DNA of 35,950 nt from Caryophanales bacterium (GCA_016288635.1 JAEEKZ010000053.1:1-35950), one strand, 5' to 3'. Counted from the first letter of the stretch, positions 7,341-16,286 are shown. Translations and numbers: made by a program. The notes: generated by a model from the letters alone, not told the origin.

Positions 7341-8585
7341 ATGCGTAAAATCGTAGCTGGTTTAGACATCGGTAGCAACAGTGTAAAACTAGTTGTTGGT
7401 GAAATATATAAAAACAAAGTTAATACATTAGCATGTGTTGACCTTGTTTCGCGTGGAATAAAAAACGGCTACATAGTAAATCCTGAAAATGCTACAGAAG
7501 TATTTGAAGAAGCATTTTCTAAAGCAGGAACAATGCTGGGCCTTCCAATTAAAAAAGTAGTTGTTTCACTACCATCATTTAATCTAGATTCATTCATGGT
7601 ACAAGCATCAGTCACTGTACCAGGACCGGATCATGTTATTACTAAAAGAGATTTGAAAAAGGCCTTGGATGCATCTATTGCAGATAAGATTAGTCCAAAT
7701 ATGCTTAAAGTATATTTAACGCCAATCTATTACATCTTAAATGACGTAGACAAGATTTCTAATCCTGTTGGTATGACTGCAGAAAAATTAACTGTTAAAG
7801 CAGTACTAGGTGTAATACCAAAAAAGAGTGTTAAACCAGTTGTAGAATGCATCAAAAGAATTGGCGTTGAAGTATCTGACATAACAGTAGGACCTATGGC
7901 TGATTATTCATATCTTAGAACAAAAGAAACTGATGAAAAAATTGGAGCTGTTATTAATATTGGTGCAGTTAATACAACAGTATCAATTTTCAACAAAGGC
8001 GTATTAACAGCATCTGAAGTATTAGAAATTGGTGGATACGATTTCGATAAAGATATTTGCTATATGTATAAGATAGGAAGAGAAGATGCTCTAGGATTAA
8101 AGAGAAATCTATGTTTGGCGAATATAGAAAATGCTCAAGCTAGTGAAATGGTTATTATAAAGAATAAAAATGACAATGAGGTTAGAATTAACCAATATGA
8201 CATAAGTGATATTTGTATGGAGAGGCTAAACGAAATCCTTAATTTATGCAAAAAACAAATAAATCTCTTAACAAAAAAGAAAATTAGTTATATAATTGTA
8301 ACTGGGGGAGTGACTGAATTTAGCGACTTTGCAATCACTTTAAATTCACAATTTGATCAAGATGCAGAAGTTGGTCAAGTAACAGAAATTGGAGTTAGAA
8401 ACAATAAATTTGTCACTGCATTTGGCTTGATAAGATACGAGTATAATGAAATGAAAATAAATAACACTGAATATTCTATATACACATTAGAAGAACAAGA
8501 AGAATTCAGTGGACTACACAGGAAAGTGAATGTTACCGACAATTCTGTATTAGGTAAATTATTCGGATACTTTTTTGACAATTAG
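7341..8585 (+). CDS. ftsA: Cell division protein FtsA
   Basis: Actin-like protein that tethers FtsZ filaments to the membrane and recruits later divisome proteins. From ATG 7341 it is 414 residues, the usual size. Visible parts are the phosphate-1 loop GLDIGSNSVKLVVGE (7-21), the SHS2 1C domain (about 80-160) and the adenosine motif TGGVTEF. The C-terminus, VLGKLFGYFF (about 403-412), is an amphipathic stretch fit for membrane targeting. The phosphate-2 motif reads INIGAVNTT, with N206 where most FtsA proteins have aspartate. An in-frame TTG at 7320 lies at the predicted transcription start and lacks a ribosome site; ATG 7341 follows GGAAGTGA. FtsZ starts nine bases after the stop, so the pair is one operon. 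Confidence 0.95.
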   Translation: MRKIVAGLDIGSNSVKLVVGEIYKNKVNTLACVDLVSRGIKNGYIVNPENATEVFEEAFSKAGTMLGLPIKKVVVSLPSFNLDSFMVQASVTVPGPDHVITKRDLKKALDASIADKISPNMLKVYLTPIYYILNDVDKISNPVGMTAEKLTVKAVLGVIPKKSVKPVVECIKRIGVEVSDITVGPMADYSYLRTKETDEKIGAVINIGAVNTTVSIFNKGVLTASEVLEIGGYDFDKDICYMYKIGREDALGLKRNLCLANIENAQASEMVIIKNKNDNEVRINQYDISDICMERLNEILNLCKKQINLLTKKKISYIIVTGGVTEFSDFAITLNSQFDQDAEVGQVTEIGVRNNKFVTAFGLIRYEYNEMKINNTEYSIYTLEEQEEFSGLHRKVNVTDNSVLGKLFGYFFDN

Positions 8586-8594
8586 GAGGAAATT

Positions 8595-9654
<1,060 letters not shown>

Positions 9655-9656
<2 letters not shown>

Positions 9657-9681
9657 GAATGAAGAAATTCATTCTTTTTTT
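9655..9681 (+). terminator. Terminator of ftsZ with GAAA tetraloop
   Basis: AAGAATGAA (9655-9663) and TTCATTCTT (9668-9676) form a perfect 9-bp stem closed by GAAA and followed by a T-run. The stem begins inside the ftsZ stop codon (9654-9656). Confidence 0.9.
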
Positions 9682-9721
9682 GTCAAAAAAGTAGTAAAAA
9701 AAATACGACTTTTTTGACAAA
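9679..9721 (+). repeat. 14-bp perfect inverted repeat downstream of ftsZ
   Basis: TTTGTCAAAAAAGT (9679-9692) is the exact reverse complement of ACTTTTTTGACAAA (9708-9721), around a 15-nt A-rich loop. It follows the ftsZ terminator directly. The right arm contains TTGACA (9714-9719), a possible upstream -35. It could be a second terminator, an operator or an mRNA end-stabilising hairpin; sequence alone does not decide. Confidence 0.75.
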
Positions 9722-9753
9722 TTTATAATTTGTAAATTATATAATAAAAATGC

Positions 9754-9782
9754 TTGACATAAACATATTGTTAATATAAAAT
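9754..9782 (+). promoter_or_regulatory. Promoter of the infC operon
   Basis: TTGACA (9754-9759), 17 bp, TAAAAT (9777-9782). Transcription should begin near 9789, giving a leader of about 157 nt before infC. Confidence 0.8.
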
Positions 9783-9788
9783 ATTGTT

Positions 9789-9945
9789 GTTATTAAAAAG
9801 GAAAGAGATTTATATCCACCCGATCTTGATTTATAGATGGGTCAAAGGCCGAGAGTTATATTTTATAGAATATATTATATATTTAAGGTTTTTAAGGTGG
9901 ATTATATTTAATTCATCTTTTTTAATTATTTGGAGGTGCTTTAAT
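9789..9945 (+). promoter_or_regulatory. infC-rpmI-rplT leader with attenuator, L20-leader type
   Basis: The leader contains a GU-rich but complete 9-bp hairpin (GGTGGATTA 9896-9904 with TAATTCATC 9909-9917) followed by six U, which is an intrinsic terminator placed before infC. Upstream pairing segments (ACCC near 9819 with GGGT near 9838, then CAAAGGCC) could form the binding region. Firmicutes infC operons are known to be repressed by L20 binding a leader of this kind, causing early termination. The promoter, terminator and gene order are seen; L20 as the ligand is inferred from this precedent. Confidence 0.7.
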
Positions 9946-10473
9946 ATAGCAAAGGAGACAGATCAATTAATAAATGATCAAATTAGAGTCCCAGAGGTAA
10001 TGGTAATTGGACCAAATGGGGAAAAATTGGGTATTAAGAAACTTGAAGATGCAAAAACATTAGCGGGTTATGCTGGACTTGACTTAGTTTTAATGAGCGC
10101 AAATACAGATCCTGCAGTATGTAAAATAATGGATTACAATAAGTTCCGTTATGAAAAACAAAAGAAAGTTAAAGAAGCCCAAAAGAAGCAAAGAGAAGCA
10201 AATAAAGAAATCAAAGAATATCGTTTATCACCAGATATTGATATTCATGACTTTGAAACACGTAGAAAGAATGCTTATGACTATTTAGTAAAAGGGCACA
10301 AGATAAAGGGCTCAATTAAACTTAAAGGACGTCAAATGGCTAGACCAGAAAGAGCAATCGAAGTGTTAAACAGATTTGCAGAAACTCTAAGCGATGTTGC
10401 TGTAGTTGAGCAAGCACCAAAAATGGATGGTCGTAACGTATTTATGTTACTAGCACCAAAATCTAATAAGTAA
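9946..10473 (+). CDS. infC: Translation initiation factor IF-3, probable AUA start
   Basis: IF-3 binds the 30S subunit, prevents premature 50S joining and rejects non-standard start codons. The body matches the family: INDQIRVPEVMVIGPNGEKLGI near the N-terminus, VCKIMDYNKFRYE in the N-domain, a Lys-rich linker, then KGRQMARPE and APKMDGRNVFMLLAPK at the end. Recognisable homology begins a few residues after ATA 9946, which is in frame and eight bases after GGAGGT (9932-9937). No ATG, GTG or TTG exists there. Longer reading to 9784 would run through the leader terminator and encode an unrelated extension, so I reject it. AUA fits the known use of rare infC starts for IF-3 feedback. The protein is then 175 residues, normal for Bacilli. 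Confidence 0.93.
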   Translation: MAKETDQLINDQIRVPEVMVIGPNGEKLGIKKLEDAKTLAGYAGLDLVLMSANTDPAVCKIMDYNKFRYEKQKKVKEAQKKQREANKEIKEYRLSPDIDIHDFETRRKNAYDYLVKGHKIKGSIKLKGRQMARPERAIEVLNRFAETLSDVAVVEQAPKMDGRNVFMLLAPKSNK

Positions 10474-10490
10474 AGGAAGGATAAATTATT

Positions 10491-10685
10491 ATGGCAAAAT
10501 GTAAACAAAAAACACATAAGGCTTCAGCTAAAGTGTTAACAAAAAAGAAAAATGGAACTATTACATACAAAATGTCTAATGGTAACCATAAGACTGGTAA
10601 AGATAGTTCTAAACAAGTTCGTCAAAGAAAGGGTACAGCAGTTATTTCTAAAGCAAATGCTAATAGACTTAAATCTGTAATCTAA
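10491..10685 (+). CDS. rpmI: 50S ribosomal protein L35
   Basis: Small basic large-subunit protein of 64 residues, the expected length. The start MAKCKQKTHKASAKV and the later GNHKTGKDSSKQVRQRKG are typical of L35, although the second position usually reads PK and here is AK. It lies 17 nt after infC with an AAGGA ribosome site and 16 nt before rplT. The conserved infC-rpmI-rplT order supports the call and joint control by the upstream leader. No internal promoter is visible. Confidence 0.97.
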   Translation: MAKCKQKTHKASAKVLTKKKNGTITYKMSNGNHKTGKDSSKQVRQRKGTAVISKANANRLKSVI

Positions 10686-10701
10686 TAAGGAGGTATAAAC
10701 A

Positions 10702-11247
10702 ATGGCAAGAGTTAAAGGCGGAAACGTAGCAAAAAATAGAAGACGTAAAGTATTAAAAGCTGCTAAAGGTTATTTTGGTTCTAAACATAGACTATATAAG
10801 ACAGCTCAAGAACAATTATTCCATAGTGGACATTATGCATTTAGAGATAGAAAGCAAAATAAGAGAAACTTCAGAAAATTATGGATTACAAGAATTAACG
10901 CTGGATGTAGATTAAATGAAATTAGTTATTCTAAATTCATCAACGGTCTAGATATGGCTGGTATCGCTATTAATCGTAAGATGTTAAGTGAATTAGCAAT
11001 TAATGATCCAAAAGCATTTGCAGCATTAGTAGAAACTGCTAAAAAAGCTCTAAAGGGTGAAAAAGTAGAAACTGCTAAAGCTAGCAAACCAGCTGCTAAG
11101 AAAGAAGTTAAAGAAGAAAAAGCTCCAGCTAAGAAAGAAGACCTAAGTGGTAAGACATTAGCTGAATTAAAAGAATTAGCTAAGGCTAACGGTGTTAAAG
11201 GCTATTCTTCAATGAAAAAAGACGAATTATTAGCTGCTTTAAAGTAA
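10702..11247 (+). CDS. rplT: 50S ribosomal protein L20 with C-terminal Rho_N-like extension
   Basis: L20 binds 23S rRNA early in large-subunit assembly and, in Firmicutes, represses its own operon through the leader. Residues 1-117 are a normal L20: [32 protein letters not shown] and [15 protein letters not shown]. Ordinary L20 ends near residue 118, but this protein continues to 181. Residues 118-146 form an Ala/Lys/Glu linker. Residues 147-181, with [18 protein letters not shown] and then [10 protein letters not shown], match the helix-extended-helix pattern of the Rho termination factor N-terminal domain (related to SAP folds). No frameshift or start site separates the parts. The extension may add RNA or DNA contacts; its function is unknown. 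Terminator follows. Confidence 0.96.
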   Translation: MARVKGGNVAKNRRRKVLKAAKGYFGSKHRLYKTAQEQLFHSGHYAFRDRKQNKRNFRKLWITRINAGCRLNEISYSKFINGLDMAGIAINRKMLSELAINDPKAFAALVETAKKALKGEKVETAKASKPAAKKEVKEEKAPAKKEDLSGKTLAELKELAKANGVKGYSSMKKDELLAALK

Positions 11248-11256
11248 TAATTTTGT

Positions 11257-11286
11257 AAACTATAAGGTATTTCTTATAGTTTTTTT
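11257..11286 (+). terminator. Terminator of the infC operon
   Basis: AAACTATAAG (11257-11266) and CTTATAGTTT (11273-11282) pair perfectly around a 6-nt loop, and a T-run follows. Confidence 0.9.
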
Positions 11287-11297
11287 CATACATGGGG

Positions 11298-11325
11298 TTG
11301 TTTTTTAGAAAAAAAGTACTATAAT
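11298..11325 (+). promoter_or_regulatory. Promoter of the thrS T-box transcript
   Basis: TTGTTT (11298-11303), 16 bp, TATAAT (11320-11325). Initiation near 11332 begins the T-box leader. Confidence 0.7.
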
Positions 11326-11331
11326 TTGTGT

Positions 11332-11547
11332 ATGGGGAAACCCTAATAAATCTATGATAAAAAGATAAACGTTATTAAATGATTTTTATAGAGAGTCTAT
11401 GGCTGGTGTAAATAGATAAATAGTTTAATAATTACTACTTTTTTAGAGAACTAATAAGTTCCGGTTAAAAGCCGTTATCAAAATTAAGTAAAAAATAGGA
11501 TGGTACCGCATACTTTGCTCCTTGCAAGGTATGTGGTTTTTATTTTT
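11332..11547 (+). promoter_or_regulatory. T-box riboswitch, threonine-specific
   Basis: The leader senses uncharged tRNA-Thr. Stem I is bounded by AAAAAG (11359-11364) and CTTTTT (11438-11443). GTTATTAAA (11371-11379) pairs with TTTAATAAT (11424-11432), leaving an internal loop whose 3' side holds ACT (11434-11436), a Thr codon and thus the likely specifier. An AGAGAG segment characteristic of stem I is at 11390-11395. The T-box core TGGTACCGC (11501-11509) lies before a 14-bp terminator stem (11505-11518 with 11524-11537) and T-rich tail. Promoter, specifier and gene product agree. Confidence 0.93.
11505..11547 (+). terminator. T-box conditional terminator
   Basis: ACCGCATACTTTGC (11505-11518) and GCAAGGTATGTGGT (11524-11537) pair along all 14 positions with two GU pairs, followed by a T-rich tail. 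It overlaps the T-box core, so formation of the antiterminator excludes it. Confidence 0.9.
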
Positions 11548-11565
11548 AAAGAAGGAGAGGATAAT

Positions 11566-13320
11566 ATGATAAATATTAAGGAAAACGAAAAATTAAGTGT
11601 AATGAATCACTCATGCGCACACTTACTTGCTCAAGCAGTAAAACATTTATATCCACAAGCTAAGTTCTGGGTAGGTCCTGTTGTAGAAGAAGGATTCTAT
11701 TACGATATTGATTTAGGAGACAAAACGCTAACTGAAGAAGATTTACCACTTATTGAAAGAGAAATGAAAAAAATCAGTAAAGATGGTAAGAGAATAGTTA
11801 GACATGAATTAAGTAAACAAGAAGCTTTAGAGATGTTTAAAGATGACTCATACAAACTAGATTTAATCTCTAGAATGGATGAAAATGAGAATGTTATTTC
11901 TTGCTATACACAAGGAGATTTTACTGATCTTTGTCGTGGACCACACGTTGAATCTGTTAAGGAACTAAAGTATTTCAAACTACTTAAATTTTCTGGAGCT
12001 TACTGGAAGGGTGACTCTAATAACAAAATGCTTCAACGTATCTATGGCGTATGCTTTGATACTGAAGAAGGCTTAAATGACTACTTAACTGAATTAGAAG
12101 AAGCTAAAAGTAGAGATCACAGAAAAATTGGTAAAGACATGGAATTGTTCATGGCTCATGACCTAGTAGGAAAGGGTATGCCTTTATGGTTACCAAACGG
12201 TGCATTAATTCGTAAACAATTAGAAAATTATATTTATGAAAAAGAACATAAACAAGGATATTTACATGTATATACTCCATGCGTTGGAACTGTAGATTTA
12301 TATAAGACTTCAGGACACTGGGATCACTATAAAGAAAACATGTTCCCATCAATGAAGGTTGATGAAGAAGAATTTGTTTTAAGACCAATGAACTGCCCTC
12401 ATCATATGTTAATATATGGAAATAAGATACATTCATATAAGGATTTACCAATTAGAATTGGTGAATTTGCAACAGACTTTAGATATGAAGCTAGTGGCGC
12501 TGTTAAAGGCTTAGAAAGAGTAAGATGCATGTGTCAAAATGATGCTCACTTATTTGTTAGACCAGATCAAATTGGTGAAGAATTTAAAAAAGTTGTAGGT
12601 TTAATTCTTGATGTATATCATGACTTTGGAATTAAAAATTACAAGTTTAGATTATCATTAAGAGATCCAGAAGATAAAGAAAAATACTTTGATGATGATC
12701 AAATGTGGAATGAAGCAGAAGATACATTACGTAAAGTATTAAATGAATATGGAATAGAGTACTATGAAGCTATCGGTGAAGCTGCATTCTACGGACCTAA
12801 ACTAGATGTTGAAGTTAAACCCGCGATTGGACCAGAAGTAACATTATCAACATGTCAATTAGACTTCTTGCTTCCAAGAAGATTTGAATTAAATTACATT
12901 GACAGTGATGGAAGCAAAAAGACTCCAGTAGTATTACATAGAGCTATATTTGGAACATTTGATAGATTTACTGCATTCTTAATCGAAGAAACAAAGGGAA
13001 ACTTCCCACTTTGGTTAGCACCTGTTCAATTAAATGTTATTCCAGTTAATAATGATTATCATTTAGAATATGCTCAAAAAGTAGTTGAGGAATTAAAGAA
13101 TCTTGACTATAGAGTAGAATTAGATGATAGAAATGAAAAATTATCATATAAGATGAGAGAAGCTCAAGTAAGTAAAATACCTGTATCGCTTATCTTGGGT
13201 CAAAAAGAAGTTGATAACAAAGAAATCAGCTATAGATTATACGGATCAAGTGAAACAGTAACACTATCATTTGATGAGTTTAAAAAATACTTAAGCGATA
13301 GAATGAAGAATAAACAGTAA
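11566..13320 (+). CDS. thrS: Threonyl-tRNA synthetase lacking the TGS domain
   Basis: Charges tRNA-Thr and removes mischarged serine. From ATG 11566 (after GAAGGAGAGG) the protein has 584 residues, about 60 fewer than usual. It begins directly with the editing domain: NHSCAH (H15, H19) and the partner CYTQGDFTDLCRGPHV supply the expected His/Cys site. The class II catalytic core follows, with PMNCPHHM, DFRYEASGAV, RCMCQNDAHLF and TPVVLHRAIFGTFDRF. The anticodon-binding domain closes the protein. The N-terminal TGS domain is absent, and no room exists for it because the T-box terminator ends 18 nt before the start. An upstream in-frame ATG at 11500 lies inside the T-box and is rejected. Confidence 0.97.
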   Translation: MINIKENEKLSVMNHSCAHLLAQAVKHLYPQAKFWVGPVVEEGFYYDIDLGDKTLTEEDLPLIEREMKKISKDGKRIVRHELSKQEALEMFKDDSYKLDLISRMDENENVISCYTQGDFTDLCRGPHVESVKELKYFKLLKFSGAYWKGDSNNKMLQRIYGVCFDTEEGLNDYLTELEEAKSRDHRKIGKDMELFMAHDLVGKGMPLWLPNGALIRKQLENYIYEKEHKQGYLHVYTPCVGTVDLYKTSGHWDHYKENMFPSMKVDEEEFVLRPMNCPHHMLIYGNKIHSYKDLPIRIGEFATDFRYEASGAVKGLERVRCMCQNDAHLFVRPDQIGEEFKKVVGLILDVYHDFGIKNYKFRLSLRDPEDKEKYFDDDQMWNEAEDTLRKVLNEYGIEYYEAIGEAAFYGPKLDVEVKPAIGPEVTLSTCQLDFLLPRRFELNYIDSDGSKKTPVVLHRAIFGTFDRFTAFLIEETKGNFPLWLAPVQLNVIPVNNDYHLEYAQKVVEELKNLDYRVELDDRNEKLSYKMREAQVSKIPVSLILGQKEVDNKEISYRLYGSSETVTLSFDEFKKYLSDRMKNKQ

Positions 13321-13351
13321 AGAAGCGAAAAGATATTTTGCTTCTTTTTTT
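13319..13351 (+). terminator. Terminator of thrS
   Basis: AGAAGC (13321-13326) pairs with GCTTCT (13340-13345), extended by AAAA/TTTT beyond one bulged G, and followed by T. The outermost A-T pairs use bases of the TAA stop (13318-13320). Confidence 0.82.
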
Positions 13352-13364
13352 ATTATGTTATAAT
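13338..13364 (+). promoter_or_regulatory. Extended -10 promoter before the CmpB-like gene
   Basis: TGTTATAAT (13356-13364) is a perfect extended -10. The only -35-like sequence is TTGCTT (13338-13343) at a short 15-bp spacing, lying within the thrS terminator right arm. Confidence 0.6.
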
Positions 13365-13389
13365 TTTTTTATAGTAAGGAGTTGTAAGT

Positions 13390-14259
13390 GTGAAAAAGAA
13401 AACTAAAAAGACAACTAAAAAAGAAGAAATAAAAGAAGTTAACAACAATAAAGACATTTTAATTCAAATATGTTTAGCAATATACTTTACAGTTTACTTT
13501 ATAGCTCATCATTATTTGGGTGTGTACAATACAAGATGGATACTTTACATAGGCTTTGCTTTAATGGTTCTATATGCAATTAAAGCAAAAACAAAAAAAG
13601 ATAAAAAATTTAGCGAAGGCTTTTGTTTTAATAAAGTATTACTTCTGTATATAATAGGTTGTATGATAGGAACTTATTATGAAGAAATATTAACATTTGT
13701 AAGAACTAACACATGGGTATCTAGACAAGGCATTATATATGGACCATTTAATCCAGTTTACGGTGTAGGATTCTTCTTGTTTACAATTCTCTTATGTAGA
13801 AATTTAAAAAGAAAATGGTATCTGACATATATTTATTCTTGCTTACTTGGAGGGCTTACTGAATGTGCCTTAAGTATGGTAAGCGAATATGTATTTAAAG
13901 TTAACGCTTGGGATTATTCAGATAAATTTTTAAATATTCTAGGAAGAACTACGGTTCCATATATGTTGTTCTGGGGACTAGGCGGCCTAGCATTTGTTAA
14001 ATTAGTATACCCAGCATTCTCTAATTTAATTGAAAAATTACCAGCACGAATAGGTAATGCAATTATGCCAACATTCTTAGTATTTGTAGTAATAAGCCAT
14101 GTATTCTCATACTCAGCACTATATAGATACGGAACAAGAAGTGAAGGTAAAGAAGCTACAAACATAGTTGAGAAAGTATTAGATAAATACTACCCAGACG
14201 AAATCATGAAAGAGTATTATGAGAACTCTGTACATGAAACAATTGGTGGAGATAAATAA
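13390..14259 (+). CDS. Putative ABC-transporter type IV / CmpB-like membrane protein
   Basis: Polytopic membrane protein of 289 residues. A Lys-rich cytoplasmic tail (about 1-22) is followed by about six hydrophobic segments. The motifs RQGIIYGPFNPVYGVG (about 113-128) and NAWDYSD...LGRTT (about 181-197) are those I associate with the ABC_trans_CmpB/DUF1113 family, whose members are common in Firmicutes and have no settled function. Despite the family name there is no ATPase here. The GTG start at 13390 follows AAGGAG by eight bases. It is a single-gene unit: the promoter lies after the thrS terminator and its own terminator overlaps the stop codon. The role is unknown. Confidence 0.8.
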   Translation: MKKKTKKTTKKEEIKEVNNNKDILIQICLAIYFTVYFIAHHYLGVYNTRWILYIGFALMVLYAIKAKTKKDKKFSEGFCFNKVLLLYIIGCMIGTYYEEILTFVRTNTWVSRQGIIYGPFNPVYGVGFFLFTILLCRNLKRKWYLTYIYSCLLGGLTECALSMVSEYVFKVNAWDYSDKFLNILGRTTVPYMLFWGLGGLAFVKLVYPAFSNLIEKLPARIGNAIMPTFLVFVVISHVFSYSALYRYGTRSEGKEATNIVEKVLDKYYPDEIMKEYYENSVHETIGGDK

Positions 14260-14280
14260 GATGCTTAAGGCATCTTTTTA
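14258..14280 (+). terminator. Terminator of the CmpB-like gene
   Basis: AAGATGC (14258-14264) and GCATCTT (14270-14276) pair around a 5-nt loop, followed by T. The stem begins within the TAA stop (14257-14259). Confidence 0.8.
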
Positions 14281-14312
14281 AATGTTAAAAAGAGTAAAAA
14301 TCGCGCTTTTAT

Positions 14313-14341
14313 TTGATTTTAAGGGGTTTGTTGGTTATAAT
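14313..14341 (+). promoter_or_regulatory. Promoter of the parE operon
   Basis: TTGATT (14313-14318), 17 bp, TATAAT (14336-14341). The predicted mRNA start is near 14348, which nearly coincides with the upstream in-frame GTG 14350 and favours GTG 14359 as the real start. Confidence 0.8.
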
Positions 14342-14358
14342 AAGAAAAGGTGATAAAT

Positions 14359-16266
14359 GTGGGCAAATATGATGAATCATCGATTAAGATCCTAGAAGGC
14401 CTAGAAGCGGTTAGAAAAAGACCGGGTATGTATATAGGATCTACCGATAAAAGAGGTATGCATCATTTAGTCTGGGAAATTGTTGATAACTCTATAGATG
14501 AAGTTATTAATGGATACGGAGACTATATTAAAATTGTTCTTAATAAAGATGGCTTTATTACAGTTGCCGACAATGGTCGAGGTGTTCCTATTGGAATGCA
14601 TGAATCTGGCAAATCTACTCCAGAAGTAATATATACTATATTACATGCTGGTGGTAAATTTAGCGAAGATGGTTATAAAGTATCAGGTGGTTTGCATGGA
14701 GTAGGTGCCAGTGTAGTTAACGCTTTATCTACAGACATGAGTGTAGTAATATATCGTGATGGTAAAATATCTGCGATTGATTTTACAAATGGCGGAGAAG
14801 TTAAAAATCCTCTAAGACAAATTGGAGAATCTAAGAAAACAGGAACAATTGTTAAATTTAAACCTAATCCAGAGATATTTAAGAATTGCAATTTTTCCTA
14901 TACAACAATTTGTGAGAGAATGCAAGAATCAGCATTTTTACTTCCAGGATTAACTATTGAAGTAGTAAACGAAGAAGAACAAAAACAAGTTAAATATCAT
15001 TATGATCAAGGTTTAATTAGCTTCGTAGAATATATTAATGAAGATAAAGCTCCATTACATAAAGTAATAAGCTTTGATACAACCAAACAAAAGATAGAAG
15101 TTAATATTGCTATGCAATATACTGATTCATATCAAGAGAACATCTTATCATTTGTAAACAATGTAAAAACAACTGATGGAGGATCTCATGAAGTTGGTTT
15201 TAAAACGGGAATTACAAAAGCATTTAATGATTATGCTAAAAGTAATAACTTATTTAAAGCCAAAGATGGTACACTAGATGGTGCTGATGTACGTGAAGGT
15301 TTAACAGCTGTTATATCTTTAAAAATACCAGAAGAATTATTACAATTCGAAGGACAAACTAAAGGCAAATTAGGTACACCAGAAGCTAGAAGCGTAACTG
15401 AATCAGTTACTTATGAATCATTAAAATTCTATTTAGAAGAAAATAAAGAAGTTGCTATGAATATTCTTGATAAAGCTTTAAAAAGCAAATTAGCTAGAGA
15501 AGCAGCAAGAAAAGCTAGGGAAGATGCTCGAAATGGAAAGAGTAAATCTAAAATTGAAAGAAATCTATCTGGTAAATTGGCTCCTGCTCAAAGCAAGAAT
15601 CCAAAGATTAATGAATTATTCCTAGTTGAGGGTAATTCAGCTGGAGGTTCTGCAAAAGGTGGAAGAGATAGAAAATTCCAAGCAATACTTCCTTTAAGAG
15701 GTAAAGTTATCAATGCAGATAAATCATCTATGGATGACTTACTTAAAAATGAAGAAATTAATACAATAATATATACAGTTGGTGCAGGTGTAGGACCTAG
15801 TTTTGATGCATCAGAATCTAATTATGACAAAGTAATAATTATGACCGATGCCGATGTCGATGGTGCTCACATTCAAATCTTACTATTAACATTCTTTTAC
15901 AGGTATATGAGAGGCTTAATTGAAGAAGGTAAGCTCTATATAGCATTACCGCCATTATATAAGCTAGAATACGGTAAAAAGAGGTATTATGCATATACTG
16001 ATGAAGAACTAAATCAAATAAAGTCAGAGAATACTGGTAAATATACTATCCAAAGATATAAAGGATTAGGTGAAATGAATCCTGAACAACTTTGGGATAC
16101 AACAATGAATCCTGAAACAAGAAGCTTAATAAGAGTTAATATAACAGATGCAGCACTAGCGGATAAAAGAGTTAGTGTATTAATGGGAGATAAAGTTGAA
16201 CCACGTAAAGAATGGATAAATGAAAACGTTGAATTTACGATGGAAGACGATTATAGAAATAAATAA
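14359..16266 (+). CDS. parE: DNA topoisomerase IV subunit B
   Basis: ATPase subunit of topoisomerase IV, which unlinks daughter chromosomes. The GHKL ATPase domain is intact: EGLEAVRKRPGMYIG, VDNSIDEVINGYG and GGLHGVGASVVNALS. The transducer domain follows, then the TOPRIM segment with VEGNSAGGSAKGGRD and the metal site MTDADVDGAH, and the C-terminal YKGLGEMNPEQLW. The motif ILPLRGKVIN followed by GAGVGPSFD looks more like ParE than GyrB, and parC downstream agrees. The start is GTG 14359, about six bases after AAGGTGA; GTG 14350 would overlap the ribosome site. It begins a three-gene unit ending with parC. Length (635 residues) is normal. Confidence 0.95.
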   Translation: MGKYDESSIKILEGLEAVRKRPGMYIGSTDKRGMHHLVWEIVDNSIDEVINGYGDYIKIVLNKDGFITVADNGRGVPIGMHESGKSTPEVIYTILHAGGKFSEDGYKVSGGLHGVGASVVNALSTDMSVVIYRDGKISAIDFTNGGEVKNPLRQIGESKKTGTIVKFKPNPEIFKNCNFSYTTICERMQESAFLLPGLTIEVVNEEEQKQVKYHYDQGLISFVEYINEDKAPLHKVISFDTTKQKIEVNIAMQYTDSYQENILSFVNNVKTTDGGSHEVGFKTGITKAFNDYAKSNNLFKAKDGTLDGADVREGLTAVISLKIPEELLQFEGQTKGKLGTPEARSVTESVTYESLKFYLEENKEVAMNILDKALKSKLAREAARKAREDARNGKSKSKIERNLSGKLAPAQSKNPKINELFLVEGNSAGGSAKGGRDRKFQAILPLRGKVINADKSSMDDLLKNEEINTIIYTVGAGVGPSFDASESNYDKVIIMTDADVDGAHIQILLLTFFYRYMRGLIEEGKLYIALPPLYKLEYGKKRYYAYTDEELNQIKSENTGKYTIQRYKGLGEMNPEQLWDTTMNPETRSLIRVNITDAALADKRVSVLMGDKVEPRKEWINENVEFTMEDDYRNK

Positions 16267-16286
16267 AAGAAGGTTTTGGTTTAAAA

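Noticed and set aside
9784-9945. 54-codon N-terminal extension of infC
   Set aside because: It would be translated through the leader terminator, begins before or at the predicted mRNA start, and has no IF-3 similarity.
11500-11565. 22-codon N-terminal extension of thrS
   Set aside because: It lies in the T-box core and terminator and lacks a ribosome site; ATG 11566 has a strong one.
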